Source of the DNA: Ruegeria lacuscaerulensis
GTDB lineage: Bacteria; Pseudomonadota; Alphaproteobacteria; Rhodobacterales; Rhodobacteraceae
Direction of reading: 5' to 3'
Length of the DNA stretch: 64,000 nt
Assembly (NCBI RefSeq): GCF_013031245.1
Contig: NZ_WPZL01000015.1
Span: 1 to 64,000 of the forward strand
This document shows, in pieces, positions 20,118-28,631 of the stretch (position 1 is its first letter; each line of letters begins with the position of its first letter). The notes beneath the pieces were generated by a model. The model did no database searches and was not told where the DNA came from. It was given only the letters and a program-made list of their open reading frames with translations. The translations under genes were made by a program, and so were the position numbers.

Positions 20118-20956
20118 GCATTTTCCTCGACAGTGAACTCACCGCGTCCGAACGCAGCGATGACGCCCGGTTCCGCGTGATCCCGGTGCCACTGGAGCGC
20201 ACCGTCTCTTACGGGTCCGGCACCGCCAAAGGCCCCGAAGCGATCATCGAGGCCAGCAATGAACTGGAACGTATCACCGGCCATGCGGAACCCTGCGTCG
20301 AAGGCATCTTTACCGAAGCAGAGCTGGATTGTGACGCTGCCCTGCCCGAGATCATGGAACGGCTCGCTCAACGCACCGAGGCAGCGGTGCGCGCGGGCAA
20401 AATCCCCGTCGTGTTGGGGGGTGAACATTCGCTCAGCTACGGCTCGATTATGGGCGTGGCCCGCGCGTTGGGTCAGCCAATTGGTATCGTCCAGATCGAC
20501 GCCCACGCTGACCTGCGCAACGCTTATCAGGGTGAGAAACATAGCCACGCCTCAGTCATGCATCTATTGGCCGAAGAAGGCGTTCGTCTGGCCCAGTTCG
20601 GTGTGCGCGCCATTTCGACCGAAGAGGCAAAAAGCCGCCTGAAAAACCACGTGTTCCATGTTGATGCCGAAGAGTTGGTGACAGGCAACATCCACGCCGT
20701 CGACCTGCCTGAGGATTTCCCCGAGTCGGTCTATGTCAGCTTTGACGTCGATGGCCTGGACCCGTCCCTGATGCCCGCCACCGGTACGCCGGTCCCCGGG
20801 GGCTTGGGCTATTATCAGGCGTTGCGATTGGTCGAACACGCGCTCAAGGGCCGCAAATGCGTAGGTTTCGACGTGGTCGAACTGGCCCCGGACGGCAATG
20901 CCGCCTGGGACTTTACGGCAGCCCAAATCGTGTACCGCTTGATGGCCGCCTGTTAA
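20114..20956 (+). CDS. speB: Agmatinase
   Basis: A 280-residue ureohydrolase. The manganese-binding motifs are all present: GGEHS, QIDAHADLR and SFDVDGLDPS. It converts agmatine from SpeA into putrescine and urea. Linkage to speA and the carboxyspermidine genes favours agmatinase over arginase or guanidinobutyrase. Its stop codon overlaps the stop of the convergent HD-domain gene. Confidence 0.92.
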   Translation: MSIFLDSELTASERSDDARFRVIPVPLERTVSYGSGTAKGPEAIIEASNELERITGHAEPCVEGIFTEAELDCDAALPEIMERLAQRTEAAVRAGKIPVVLGGEHSLSYGSIMGVARALGQPIGIVQIDAHADLRNAYQGEKHSHASVMHLLAEEGVRLAQFGVRAISTEEAKSRLKNHVFHVDAEELVTGNIHAVDLPEDFPESVYVSFDVDGLDPSLMPATGTPVPGGLGYYQALRLVEHALKGRKCVGFDVVELAPDGNAAWDFTAAQIVYRLMAAC

Positions 20957-21543
20957 CCCTCGGCGGTCTCGTTAAGCTCCATGTGGCCGCAACCCTTGTT
21001 CAGAACGCGGCGCAGCATGGGTTCGAAGAACTCCAAAGGTTTGGTCGGATAATCCGGGTCAAACGCCTTCTGATCGTATTCGTGACAGAAATAACGGCAG
21101 TCCTCCCAATGCGGACTGTCGCGGTACTTGTCGCGCGCATTCCGATCTCCGCCAAGGTGGTGGTTGTAGTAATAGCCCTGGAACACACAGTGGTGCTTGA
21201 GAATCCAATAGGTCTTTTCGCTGACATAGGGCTTCATCATCGCCGCCGACAGCTCGCCGTGGTTGTAGGGTGACAGGATATCTCCGGTGTCGTGGATTAG
21301 GGCAGCAACGACCAATTCCTCATCCGCACCGTCTTCGTAAGCACGCGTCGCTGCCTGCAGACTGTGCTGATAACGATTCACGGGATACGGCGTCCATTCC
21401 TCGTCTAGCGAGCGGATAGCATCTAGAATCCGGTCTGGAAGTGCTGCGTTATACGCTTCTTCATACTCCATTACGGCATCCCAATCGGCTTTGGTCGCCT
21501 CTTCGAAACTGGTCCAGGTTGGTTTGTGGCGTTTGTCCAGCAT
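20953..21543 (-). CDS. HD-domain protein resembling PhnZ-type diiron oxygenases
   Basis: The start at 21543 is preferred because AAGGA lies eight bases upstream; the frame also opens at 21576. The 196-residue product has H60, the H84-D85 pair (ALIHDTGD), H95 (YNHGE), H117 (LKHH) and acidic residues near 157-163. This order of ligands is seen in HD-domain phosphohydrolases and in the mixed-valent diiron oxygenases PhnZ and TmpB, which cleave aminophosphonates. The tyrosine-rich stretch FQGYYYNHH is striking. It is divergent from a LysR gene. Whether it is an oxygenase or hydrolase cannot be settled here. Confidence 0.7.
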   Translation of the reverse strand: MLDKRHKPTWTSFEEATKADWDAVMEYEEAYNAALPDRILDAIRSLDEEWTPYPVNRYQHSLQAATRAYEDGADEELVVAALIHDTGDILSPYNHGELSAAMMKPYVSEKTYWILKHHCVFQGYYYNHHLGGDRNARDKYRDSPHWEDCRYFCHEYDQKAFDPDYPTKPLEFFEPMLRRVLNKGCGHMELNETAEG

Positions 21544-21644
21544 GGCGCGGTCCTTTGGCTCATTTGCTGGCTTCAAAATAGCTCAGGCCAGCCTTTCAAA
21601 AAAATGAATTGATTTTATCAATGCGATCAAAAAATACTTTCGAC

Positions 21645-22472
21645 ATGCAAATTAAAGCGATCGAGACCTTTCTGTGCGTTGCAGAGACCGGAGGCTTTCA
21701 CGCCGCGGCCCGCAAGCTGAACGTGACCCAAACCGCCGTCAGTGCCCGTATCCGATTGATCGAAGATGAAACCGGCAAGCCGCTGTTCACACGTGGTGCC
21801 GGTGGAACCAGTCTTACGGAATTCGGGCGACAGTTCCGACCCTATGCCGAGCAGATGATGACGCTGTGGTCCTTCGCGTCCCGCGACTTGCCCGCGCAAA
21901 CACAGAACCGGGTCGCCCTGCGTCTTGGCGCCCAACTCAGCATCTGGGACCCGTTGCTGGTCGATCTTGCCATTCAGTTTGAACAACGTCTTGGTCAGCT
22001 TCTGTTGACGCTCAACTATGACCATGGCCTGAACATGGTGGACGCGGTCGCGACCCATGTTCTGGACGCGGCATTGACGCATGAAATACCATCGGACCCA
22101 CGTGTACAGTCTCAGGAGCTAAACTCAGAACGTCTATTGCTTGTCAGATCCCCGGAAGCGAGCGATCCGGTTTTCGTCAATCTGGAATTGGGCGAGGTTT
22201 ACCAGGATCATATACGCTCGGCCGCAAGGCAGTCCTCGGGACAGACGGTCTTTCTGGGCAATTGCATGATGGCGTTGCGCTACGTCCTGAGACGGGGCGG
22301 AACAGGGTATTTTCCGGAATACGTTATCAGAGACCACCTGTCCGCAGGTAACCTTGTTCCGGTCGCCGGAGCGCTGGACCTGATGTTGCCATTATTTCTG
22401 GTGACACGTCGGGGCAGCGCAAACAATGACGATATCCTGACCTGCCTTACCGACCTGCGCGCAGCAGGCTAA
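21645..22472 (+). CDS. LysR-family regulator
   Basis: A 275-residue LysR protein. The start at 21645 places the helix-turn-helix (IKAIETFLCVAETGGFHAAA, then VTQTAVSARI) at the usual distance from the N-terminus; TTG at 21609 and ATG at 21621 are alternatives. It is divergent from the HD-domain gene across about 100 bp and so is its likely regulator. Its stop overlaps that of the convergent LptF-like gene. Confidence 0.87.
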   Translation: MQIKAIETFLCVAETGGFHAAARKLNVTQTAVSARIRLIEDETGKPLFTRGAGGTSLTEFGRQFRPYAEQMMTLWSFASRDLPAQTQNRVALRLGAQLSIWDPLLVDLAIQFEQRLGQLLLTLNYDHGLNMVDAVATHVLDAALTHEIPSDPRVQSQELNSERLLLVRSPEASDPVFVNLELGEVYQDHIRSAARQSSGQTVFLGNCMMALRYVLRRGGTGYFPEYVIRDHLSAGNLVPVAGALDLMLPLFLVTRRGSANNDDILTCLTDLRAAG

Positions 22473-23608
22473 GCCTCGGACAAGGTGCCGGTCCCGCTTT
22501 GCGGTCGTTTCCGCAACAACGGGCGCCCTGCGATCAGCAAAAAGAGGCACGAGATCAGGATGCCTATGACCGCCGGCAGGTATAGCAGAACCCACTGGTC
22601 AGGATTATCGATCACGACGGGTGAAACAAACCCCCGGACACCCTCAAGCAGAACCAGAATTGTAAAGGCGCCAAATATCTGTGGCCATAAACCAAAGCGC
22701 GAAAAACTGCCCAGCATCAGGGTTGCGTATCCGGCCATAGCCACAGCGACGCAAATGGCGATCCACGAAAACCTCTGGTGGAGTTCGTCGATCAGTTCGC
22801 CCTCGGTAAAGCGTTCGGCCGCTGTAATGGCATCCCGATTTCGCAATAGCTCGACTGTCGGAATGGCCTCGAGACTGCGCGCGGCAGAGCTATCGGTATT
22901 CGTCAGTTCGGATATGTCATACGACGCATCATCAAAAAGGGTCGAGGACAGGGTTTTGCCCTGGTGGTCAAAACGCAGTGCGATCCCTTCGACCATCACA
23001 AGGTGAATTCCGGTGCCGTTGTTGACCAGGTAAGCCGTCTTCGAAGAATAGCTGACCGGATTCAACCTGTCCCGCCGGTCTGAGACGAACACCTCGTGCA
23101 GCGTGCCGTCCAGGTCGATTCTGCCGATATAGACGGTTACACCATACGTCGGGTGCAGAAACTCACCCTCGTTCAGCAACTGTGCGGTAACGTCCCCTGC
23201 AACTTCGGCCTGACGTTGTTCCAGTTGCTCAACAGAAGCCGGGCGCAAAAAGACACTGATGACGGCCATTATCATTCCGGCCACGATACCAAACAGAAAT
23301 ACGGCGCGCGCCAACCGCCATGGGCTGGAGCCGGTGGCCAGCATCACCGTCAGTTCGCTTTCGCGGCTCAGGCGGTTGGTGGCATAAACCGCGGCGGCAA
23401 ACACCGCCATGGGCATTACGGTCCGGATCAGTGTTGGCAGGGTCAGCGCGGTAAATTCGAGAAATACAATGGCTGGCTGGCCGCCGCTGATCACACGGTC
23501 AAACAGGCTGACGGACCGGGTGATCCAGAACACGCCCACCAGAACCAGGGTGAAAAAGCCGAATAGAATCAGCAATTGCCGCAGGAAATATCCATCAAAG
23601 CGCGACAT
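22469..23608 (-). CDS. LptF/LptG-family permease
   Basis: A 379-residue YjgP/YjgQ-type membrane protein. It has three N-terminal transmembrane segments, a periplasmic jellyroll region (residues about 125-260) and three C-terminal segments. The start MSRFDGYFLRQLLILFGFF is like LptF. LptF and LptG form the membrane part of the exporter that moves lipopolysaccharide to the outer membrane. The usual lptF-lptG pair is absent; this copy stands alone between two LysR-side regions, so it may be a paralogue. Confidence 0.82.
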   Translation of the reverse strand: MSRFDGYFLRQLLILFGFFTLVLVGVFWITRSVSLFDRVISGGQPAIVFLEFTALTLPTLIRTVMPMAVFAAAVYATNRLSRESELTVMLATGSSPWRLARAVFLFGIVAGMIMAVISVFLRPASVEQLEQRQAEVAGDVTAQLLNEGEFLHPTYGVTVYIGRIDLDGTLHEVFVSDRRDRLNPVSYSSKTAYLVNNGTGIHLVMVEGIALRFDHQGKTLSSTLFDDASYDISELTNTDSSAARSLEAIPTVELLRNRDAITAAERFTEGELIDELHQRFSWIAICVAVAMAGYATLMLGSFSRFGLWPQIFGAFTILVLLEGVRGFVSPVVIDNPDQWVLLYLPAVIGILISCLFLLIAGRPLLRKRPQSGTGTLSEA

Positions 23609-23802
23609 GTACCCTCTTCCGCGTATCCGTAATGCGCGGGACCTTATGTCATTCCACCGGCATAGGAAACCGCGATTGACCGAATAGCATATTTCCCGAT
23701 CCGGTTCAGGCGTAAACGAACATTAATTTTCACAACAGGCGAAATTCAGCACGGCTGCCAATCTGTCCATAAGGAACAGCCAGCCATGCAAAGGAGGGTG
23801 CT

Positions 23803-24015
23803 ATGATGGCATATGCAGATTTCATTACTGGAAACGGTATCTTTTCAAACCTTTTCGCGTCCGCAGAGGACAGAAAGGCAAGGCGTGAAAAGAAAGCCGA
23901 GTACAAAAGAAAAAAGCGCGAAGTCGATATGATGTCGGAAAAGGAACTGATGGATCTTGGATATTGCAGACGGGATCTGCACGAGATCGTTTATCGGCAT
24001 CATTTCACTGGCTAA
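23803..24015 (+). CDS. Small DUF1127-like protein
   Basis: A 70-residue basic protein. The C-terminal half (MMSEKELMDLGYCRRDLHEIV) matches the DUF1127/YjiS pattern of L, DLG and R-D. Such small arginine-rich proteins occur in many copies in alphaproteobacteria and some influence RNA turnover or metabolism. AAAGGAGG stands directly upstream; ATG at 23803 or 23806 may be used. Confidence 0.75.
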   Translation: MMAYADFITGNGIFSNLFASAEDRKARREKKAEYKRKKREVDMMSEKELMDLGYCRRDLHEIVYRHHFTG

Positions 24016-24158
24016 GCGCGTCGCCGAAAAAGCCCCGCGGCGCGGCAAACAAACAAAGCGTTGTCGCGCCCGGACGCCATTTCCAACCGATTTCATAAAG
24101 TATCTCGCATGTAAGTCGCCAGCCGAGGCCACCAACAACGGGTTGGCTGATTTTACCT

Positions 24159-24602
24159 CTAATCCGGCAAAATGTAGATCGTCAGGTAGCACAACAGCTG
24201 GAACCCGCCTTGAACCATGTGGTTTTCTTCCAGATCGAATTTCATGACGGTCTGGTCCGAGAGAAAAAACGCCAGCCACAGGCCAAGCGACACGATAAAG
24301 GCCATGTCCACCCGCCTGATCCAGATATCCTTGCGTTCATAAGACGTTACAGCCGCGAAAAGGAACAAAAGCGCTGACAGTAGAGCCCACAGAATGATGC
24401 CGACAAAAAGGGAGACATCAATCGTAGTGGTCGACCCGAACTGCTCCAGCGTCTTTACAAGGAAGGGATAGTTGTTGCCGTCGAACCACGGGGTCGAGGT
24501 AAATCCCAAAAGCTCCAGCCCGCCTATGAAATCGGTCAGAAACGCAAACGCCCACCAGAGAAACCAGAAGATCACCAAACCCTGTTTAAACAAAACCCGC
24601 AT
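24159..24602 (-). CDS. Hypothetical four-helix membrane protein
   Basis: Taken from the ATG at 24602, the product has 147 residues and four hydrophobic segments (around VIFWFLWWAFAFL, FVGIILWALLSALLFLF, AFIVSLGLWLAFFL and FQLLCYLTIYIL). I do not recognise a family. It sits just downstream of tRNA-Trp on the same strand. Confidence 0.65.
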   Translation of the reverse strand: MRVLFKQGLVIFWFLWWAFAFLTDFIGGLELLGFTSTPWFDGNNYPFLVKTLEQFGSTTTIDVSLFVGIILWALLSALLFLFAAVTSYERKDIWIRRVDMAFIVSLGLWLAFFLSDQTVMKFDLEENHMVQGGFQLLCYLTIYILPD

Positions 24603-24738
24603 TGATCGCCCCACGATCCAATTTTCGAAATATGCATGAGCAGGATACGCGGCATTGCAAAAAAACAAAAATTCGTGGCATCCATACCGAAGTACCCGAG
24701 GTACTTTTTGCAGGCGGGCCTGGTGGATTTTTAGGAAA

Positions 24739-24814
24739 TGGCAGGGGCAGCAGGGTTCGAACCCGCGACCTACGGTTTTGGAGACCGTCGCTCTACCAAC
24801 TGAGCTATACCCCT
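24739..24814 (-). tRNA. tRNA-Trp (CCA)
   Basis: On the minus strand a 76-base cloverleaf with encoded CCA. The anticodon stem ACGGT/ACCGT encloses CTCCAAA, giving anticodon CCA. The T-arm contains GGTTCGAACC and the acceptor stem pairs with its partner. Confidence 0.95.
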
Positions 24815-24957
24815 AAGGTGCGCCTCAGATATGCCAGCCGCGCGGCGGACTCAAGAGGCTTTTTCAGATTCCGTTACACTAATGCAAATGACAAACAAGT
24901 TGCGCGCGGCGTTGAGTTCTATAAGACACGGCTTGGCCAGTATGAAGGACCCCATCC

Positions 24958-25662
24958 GTGAGTATCCGCAAAAAGATCGCCGACAGCGAAGCCGTCCTGA
25001 ACTGGGCAGCACGGCGCATCGCGGGCTATATCCGGATGGTCAACCGCAACACGAAATGGCAGCGCGTCGGTTATGAAGAACTGGACCAGCTCGCCGACCA
25101 GGGTGAACCTGTCATCGTTGTGTTGTGGCATCAGAGGCTGGCACAGTCGCCCTATTTCTTTCCGCTGGACAAGGGGCGCATCTGCTCGATCACGTCCGCC
25201 GCACGGGCGGGCAGCATGGTGGGTCGGGTCCAGAAACTGTTCGGAATGGACACCATTGCTATGTCCAGCCGCAAGCGCCACGTCGCCTTGTCGCGAGAGG
25301 TGTTGGGCATGATGAAAAAGGGCATCTCGATCGGAATTGCCGCTGACGGACCGCGTGGACCCGAGCGCGTGTTGTCCACCGTGCCCCTGGTCTGGGCGCG
25401 CTCGTCCGGCAAGCGGGTGTTCGGAATTACGTTTTCCGCCCGCCATGGGCGGGAGGCCGGGACCTGGGATCGCCTGTTGATGCCGCGCCCGTGGCGAAAT
25501 GAAGGTGTGTTTCTGTGCCGGGAGTGGACCGAGACTGTGCCGCGCAAAGCCTCGGAGGAGCAGATCGAAGCGTTGCGCCAGAGTCTTGAGAACCACATGA
25601 ACGACATCACCGCCGAAGCTGACCGCCTGGTCGGGCGCGAACCGTGGTCGCCCAGGAATTAA
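24958..25662 (+). CDS. Lysophospholipid acyltransferase-like protein (DUF374)
   Basis: The gene starts with GTG and makes 234 residues. It contains VLWHQRL and the GIAADGPRGPERV segment typical of the DUF374 group, distant relatives of LpxL-type acyltransferases. It is probably a membrane-associated acyltransferase acting on lipid A or another envelope lipid. It ends 4 bases into the convergent MoaD-like gene. Confidence 0.82.
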   Translation: MSIRKKIADSEAVLNWAARRIAGYIRMVNRNTKWQRVGYEELDQLADQGEPVIVVLWHQRLAQSPYFFPLDKGRICSITSAARAGSMVGRVQKLFGMDTIAMSSRKRHVALSREVLGMMKKGISIGIAADGPRGPERVLSTVPLVWARSSGKRVFGITFSARHGREAGTWDRLLMPRPWRNEGVFLCREWTETVPRKASEEQIEALRQSLENHMNDITAEADRLVGREPWSPRN

Positions 25663-25904
25663 CCGCCCCTGAGGCGCTGCATCAGGTAAACTTCACTACC
25701 CTCGGGGATCGGTTCGGTCAGCCCGCTGGCGATGACGCGCCCGTCAATGGCGATGGACACGCCCGCATCAATCGGACCCTGAAGCTGCGGATGCACGCGC
25801 ACCAGTTCCTTCAGCAATTCGCCGGTGGTCTTGGCCTCGACCTCAACCACCTGCTGGCCCCCGGTCAGAGACCGGAGGCCTGACCAGAGGTGAACCTCAA
25901 CCAT
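25659..25904 (-). CDS. MoaD/ThiS-family small sulfur-carrier-like protein
   Basis: The start at 25904 overlaps the stop of the molybdenum-subunit gene and begins at the family N-terminus MVEVHLWSGLR. The 81-residue product has the beta-grasp pattern (VVEVEAKTTGELLKELV, SIAIDGRVI) and ends QRLRGG, with the C-terminal Gly-Gly needed for thiocarboxylation. MoaD proteins supply sulfur for molybdopterin. Coupling to a molybdenum hydroxylase suggests a dedicated carrier, perhaps for the sulfido ligand or cofactor. Confidence 0.8.
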   Translation of the reverse strand: MVEVHLWSGLRSLTGGQQVVEVEAKTTGELLKELVRVHPQLQGPIDAGVSIAIDGRVIASGLTEPIPEGSEVYLMQRLRGG

Positions 25905-28152
25905 TGTCCTTGAGCGCCGCCAGAATGCGTGGCGGTGACATCGGCAACTGATGCATCCGCACACCCGCCGCATGCGAAACCGCATTGGCGATCGCAGCCA
26001 GTGGCGGCACGATACCGGTTTCACCGACACCGCGCACCCCGAACGGGTGGCCAGGGTTCGGCACCTCGACGATCACGGTGTCGATCATCGGCAGATCGCT
26101 GGCGACCGGGATGCGATAATCGAGAAAGATCGAGTTCTGCAGGCGACCGTCGTCGCCGTAGATGTACTCTTCATTCAGCGCCCAGCCGATGCCCTGTGCG
26201 GCACCGCCCTGATATTGCCCTTCAACATAGGTCGGGTGGATTGCCTTCCCGGCATCCTGAATGACCGTGTAGCGGGTCACGCTGGTCTTACCGGTTTCCG
26301 GATCGACCTCAGCATCGACGATATGGGTGCCGAATGACACGCCCGCGCCTTCCGGTGTTGCTTCGAAATGGCCCGAAATCGGGCCACCGGTCGCGCCCAT
26401 ATGGGCGGTGATGTCCGCCAGCGGGCGCGGGTCGAAGTCACCTGCGTTGGGGCCTGAGGGCACCGCGCAGCCGTTTTCCCATTTAACCGCATCGACCGGG
26501 ATACCCCAGCTGGCCGCCGCGCGGGCGCATAGCTGCTCTACCGCGTGGCGCGCCGCCTTGATAGTCGCCAATCCGCTGGCATAAGTCACGCGCGAGCCGT
26601 GTGAGACGTCGTTGTAGCCCAGCGAGGCTGTGTCAGCGACAGTCACCCGGATGTTTTCGTAAGGAATGCCCAGAACTTCGGCCGCCATCAGCGCCATAGA
26701 CGCGCGCGAGCCACCGATATCGGGCGTGCCCACCATCACCTGAGCGGAGCCATCCTCGGACAGCGCCAGCGAGACGCTGGTTTCGCCACCGTGGTTGAAC
26801 CAGAAACCGCAGGATATCCCGCGCCCCTGCCCCGGCTTCAGCGGCGCCGAGTAATGCGGATGCGCCTTGGCCGCTTCCAGTGTTTCGACCAGACCGATAC
26901 GTTCGTAACGCGGGCCGTAGCTGGCCTTTGTGCCCTCATGCGCCGCGTTTTTCAGGCGTACCTCAATTGGGTCGAGCCCCAGCTTCTTGCAAAGCTCGTC
27001 AATCACCGACTCGACCGCAAAAGCCCCCATCGGGGCACCCGGCGCCCGGTAGGCCGCCTGTTTTGGGCGGTTGGCCATCACGTCATAGCCAACCTGCTTC
27101 ACATTGGTCAGGTTATAAGGCGCAAATGCGCACATGGCGGTCATATCGCCCGGCGCGCCGGGGAAGGCCCCGCCTTGCAAGCGGAAGACGCCCTGAGCCG
27201 CCGAGATTGTGCCATCCTTCTTCATCCCGATCTTGACGTCCATCGACGCCGACGAGGTCGGACCCGTTGCCCGGAACACCTCGGACCGGGTCATCACCAA
27301 CTTGACCGGGCGATTGGCCTTGCGGCTCAACGCCAGTGCCACCGGTTCAATGAAGACGGTGGTCTTGCCGCCAAATCCGCCACCGATTTCCGACGCGGTG
27401 ACACGCAGTTGCGAAGTTTCGATCCCTAGCAACGCCGCGCAGGTCTTTTGCGCGATCCAGTGGCCCTGGGTGGTGCACCACAGCTCGCCCTTGCCGTCAC
27501 TGCCCAGCGTCGCCAGACAGGCATGGGGTTCGATGTAACCCTGATGGGTGGCTTCGGTGGCAAAACTGTCTTCGATGACCAGATCGGCCTCGGCGAAGCC
27601 GGCCTCGACATCGCCATGGCCACTTTCATGGTAACGCACAACGTTCGGGTGCATCCCCTCGGGCACCGAGTAATCCGCCGCCCCTTCACGGATCACCGGA
27701 GCGTCCGGAGCCATCGCCTTGTCCACATCGGTGACATGGGGCAGCACTTCGTATTCGACTTCGATCAGCTTCAGGGCATCGCGCGCTGCCAGCGCCGAGG
27801 TTGCCGCAACCGCTGCCACCGCATGCCCATCATAGAGCGCCTTCTCTCCTGCCATTACGTTTTCCAGCACGTTCCAGAATTCGCCTTCCAGACCGGGCTT
27901 GAAAGGAACATCGGCGAAATCGGCACGGGTCACGACAGCTTTGACGTCTTTATGCGCCTCAGCCTTCGAAGCGTCGATCTTCACGATCCGCGCGTGCGCA
28001 TGGGGCGAACGCAGAATTGCACCGTGCAGCATACCGGGCGCATAGGCGTCAGCCCCGAACCTGGCGCGGCCGGTGACCTTATCCAGCCCGTCCGGGCGAT
28101 CGGGGCGGGTACCAACGAAGGTGAAGTCCGATTTACGATCGTCGAGTGCCAT
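25897..28152 (-). CDS. Xanthine-dehydrogenase-family molybdopterin-binding subunit (CoxL-like)
   Basis: A 751-residue large subunit of a molybdenum hydroxylase. Seen are the a/b-hammerhead N-terminus, ASEIGGGFGGK (about 254-263), AAYRAPGAP (active-site loop, AYR at 367-369) and the catalytic glutamate in GVGETG, about residue 711. The loop is neither the AYxCSFR of form I carbon monoxide dehydrogenase nor the AYRGAGR of form II, so CO is unlikely to be the substrate. Relatives hydroxylate N-heterocycles, aldehydes or aromatic compounds. It follows the small and FAD subunits with 1- to 4-base overlaps. Confidence 0.9.
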   Translation of the reverse strand: MALDDRKSDFTFVGTRPDRPDGLDKVTGRARFGADAYAPGMLHGAILRSPHAHARIVKIDASKAEAHKDVKAVVTRADFADVPFKPGLEGEFWNVLENVMAGEKALYDGHAVAAVAATSALAARDALKLIEVEYEVLPHVTDVDKAMAPDAPVIREGAADYSVPEGMHPNVVRYHESGHGDVEAGFAEADLVIEDSFATEATHQGYIEPHACLATLGSDGKGELWCTTQGHWIAQKTCAALLGIETSQLRVTASEIGGGFGGKTTVFIEPVALALSRKANRPVKLVMTRSEVFRATGPTSSASMDVKIGMKKDGTISAAQGVFRLQGGAFPGAPGDMTAMCAFAPYNLTNVKQVGYDVMANRPKQAAYRAPGAPMGAFAVESVIDELCKKLGLDPIEVRLKNAAHEGTKASYGPRYERIGLVETLEAAKAHPHYSAPLKPGQGRGISCGFWFNHGGETSVSLALSEDGSAQVMVGTPDIGGSRASMALMAAEVLGIPYENIRVTVADTASLGYNDVSHGSRVTYASGLATIKAARHAVEQLCARAAASWGIPVDAVKWENGCAVPSGPNAGDFDPRPLADITAHMGATGGPISGHFEATPEGAGVSFGTHIVDAEVDPETGKTSVTRYTVIQDAGKAIHPTYVEGQYQGGAAQGIGWALNEEYIYGDDGRLQNSIFLDYRIPVASDLPMIDTVIVEVPNPGHPFGVRGVGETGIVPPLAAIANAVSHAAGVRMHQLPMSPPRILAALKDNG

Positions 28153-28631
28153 TACGAAGCCTCCCGCAGTTCTTCGGCCGTTTCCATCACGGCGCGAATG
28201 ATCTTGTCATAACCGGTGCAGCGGCAAAGGTTGCCTGCCAGCCAGTACCGGGCTTCCTCTTCAGTCGGATTGGGGTTTTTCTCCAGCAGCGACTTGGCCG
28301 CCACCAGAATGCCAGGTGTGCAGATGCCGCATTGCAGGGCGGCATGTTCGATGAACTTTTTCTGCAGTGGGTGCAGGACATCGCCGTCCGCGATGCCTTC
28401 GACGGTTTCGATCTGCTTACCCTCGGCCTCGACCCCCAGCATCAGGCAGGAACAGACCAGACGACCATCAACCGTGACCGAGCACGCGCCGCAGTCACCG
28501 GTACCGCAGCCCTCCTTCGCACCGGTCAGATTCAGTTTGTCACGCAGGCAATCCAGCAGGGTCTCGCGCGGATCGCAGAGGTATTCGACCGCATCGCCAT
28601 TGACAGTAGTGGATACGTGGAACTTGCTCAT
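28152..28631 (-). CDS. 2Fe-2S small subunit of molybdenum hydroxylase (CoxS-like)
   Basis: A 159-residue two-cluster protein. The plant-type 2Fe-2S site is in GAKEGCGTGDCGACSV and the C-terminal helical cluster uses CGICTPG and LCRCTGY. It carries electrons from the molybdenum site to FAD. Its ends overlap the FAD and molybdenum subunit genes, which shows a single translational unit. Twin 2Fe-2S architecture and length are normal for the family. Confidence 0.93.
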   Translation of the reverse strand: MSKFHVSTTVNGDAVEYLCDPRETLLDCLRDKLNLTGAKEGCGTGDCGACSVTVDGRLVCSCLMLGVEAEGKQIETVEGIADGDVLHPLQKKFIEHAALQCGICTPGILVAAKSLLEKNPNPTEEEARYWLAGNLCRCTGYDKIIRAVMETAEELREAS

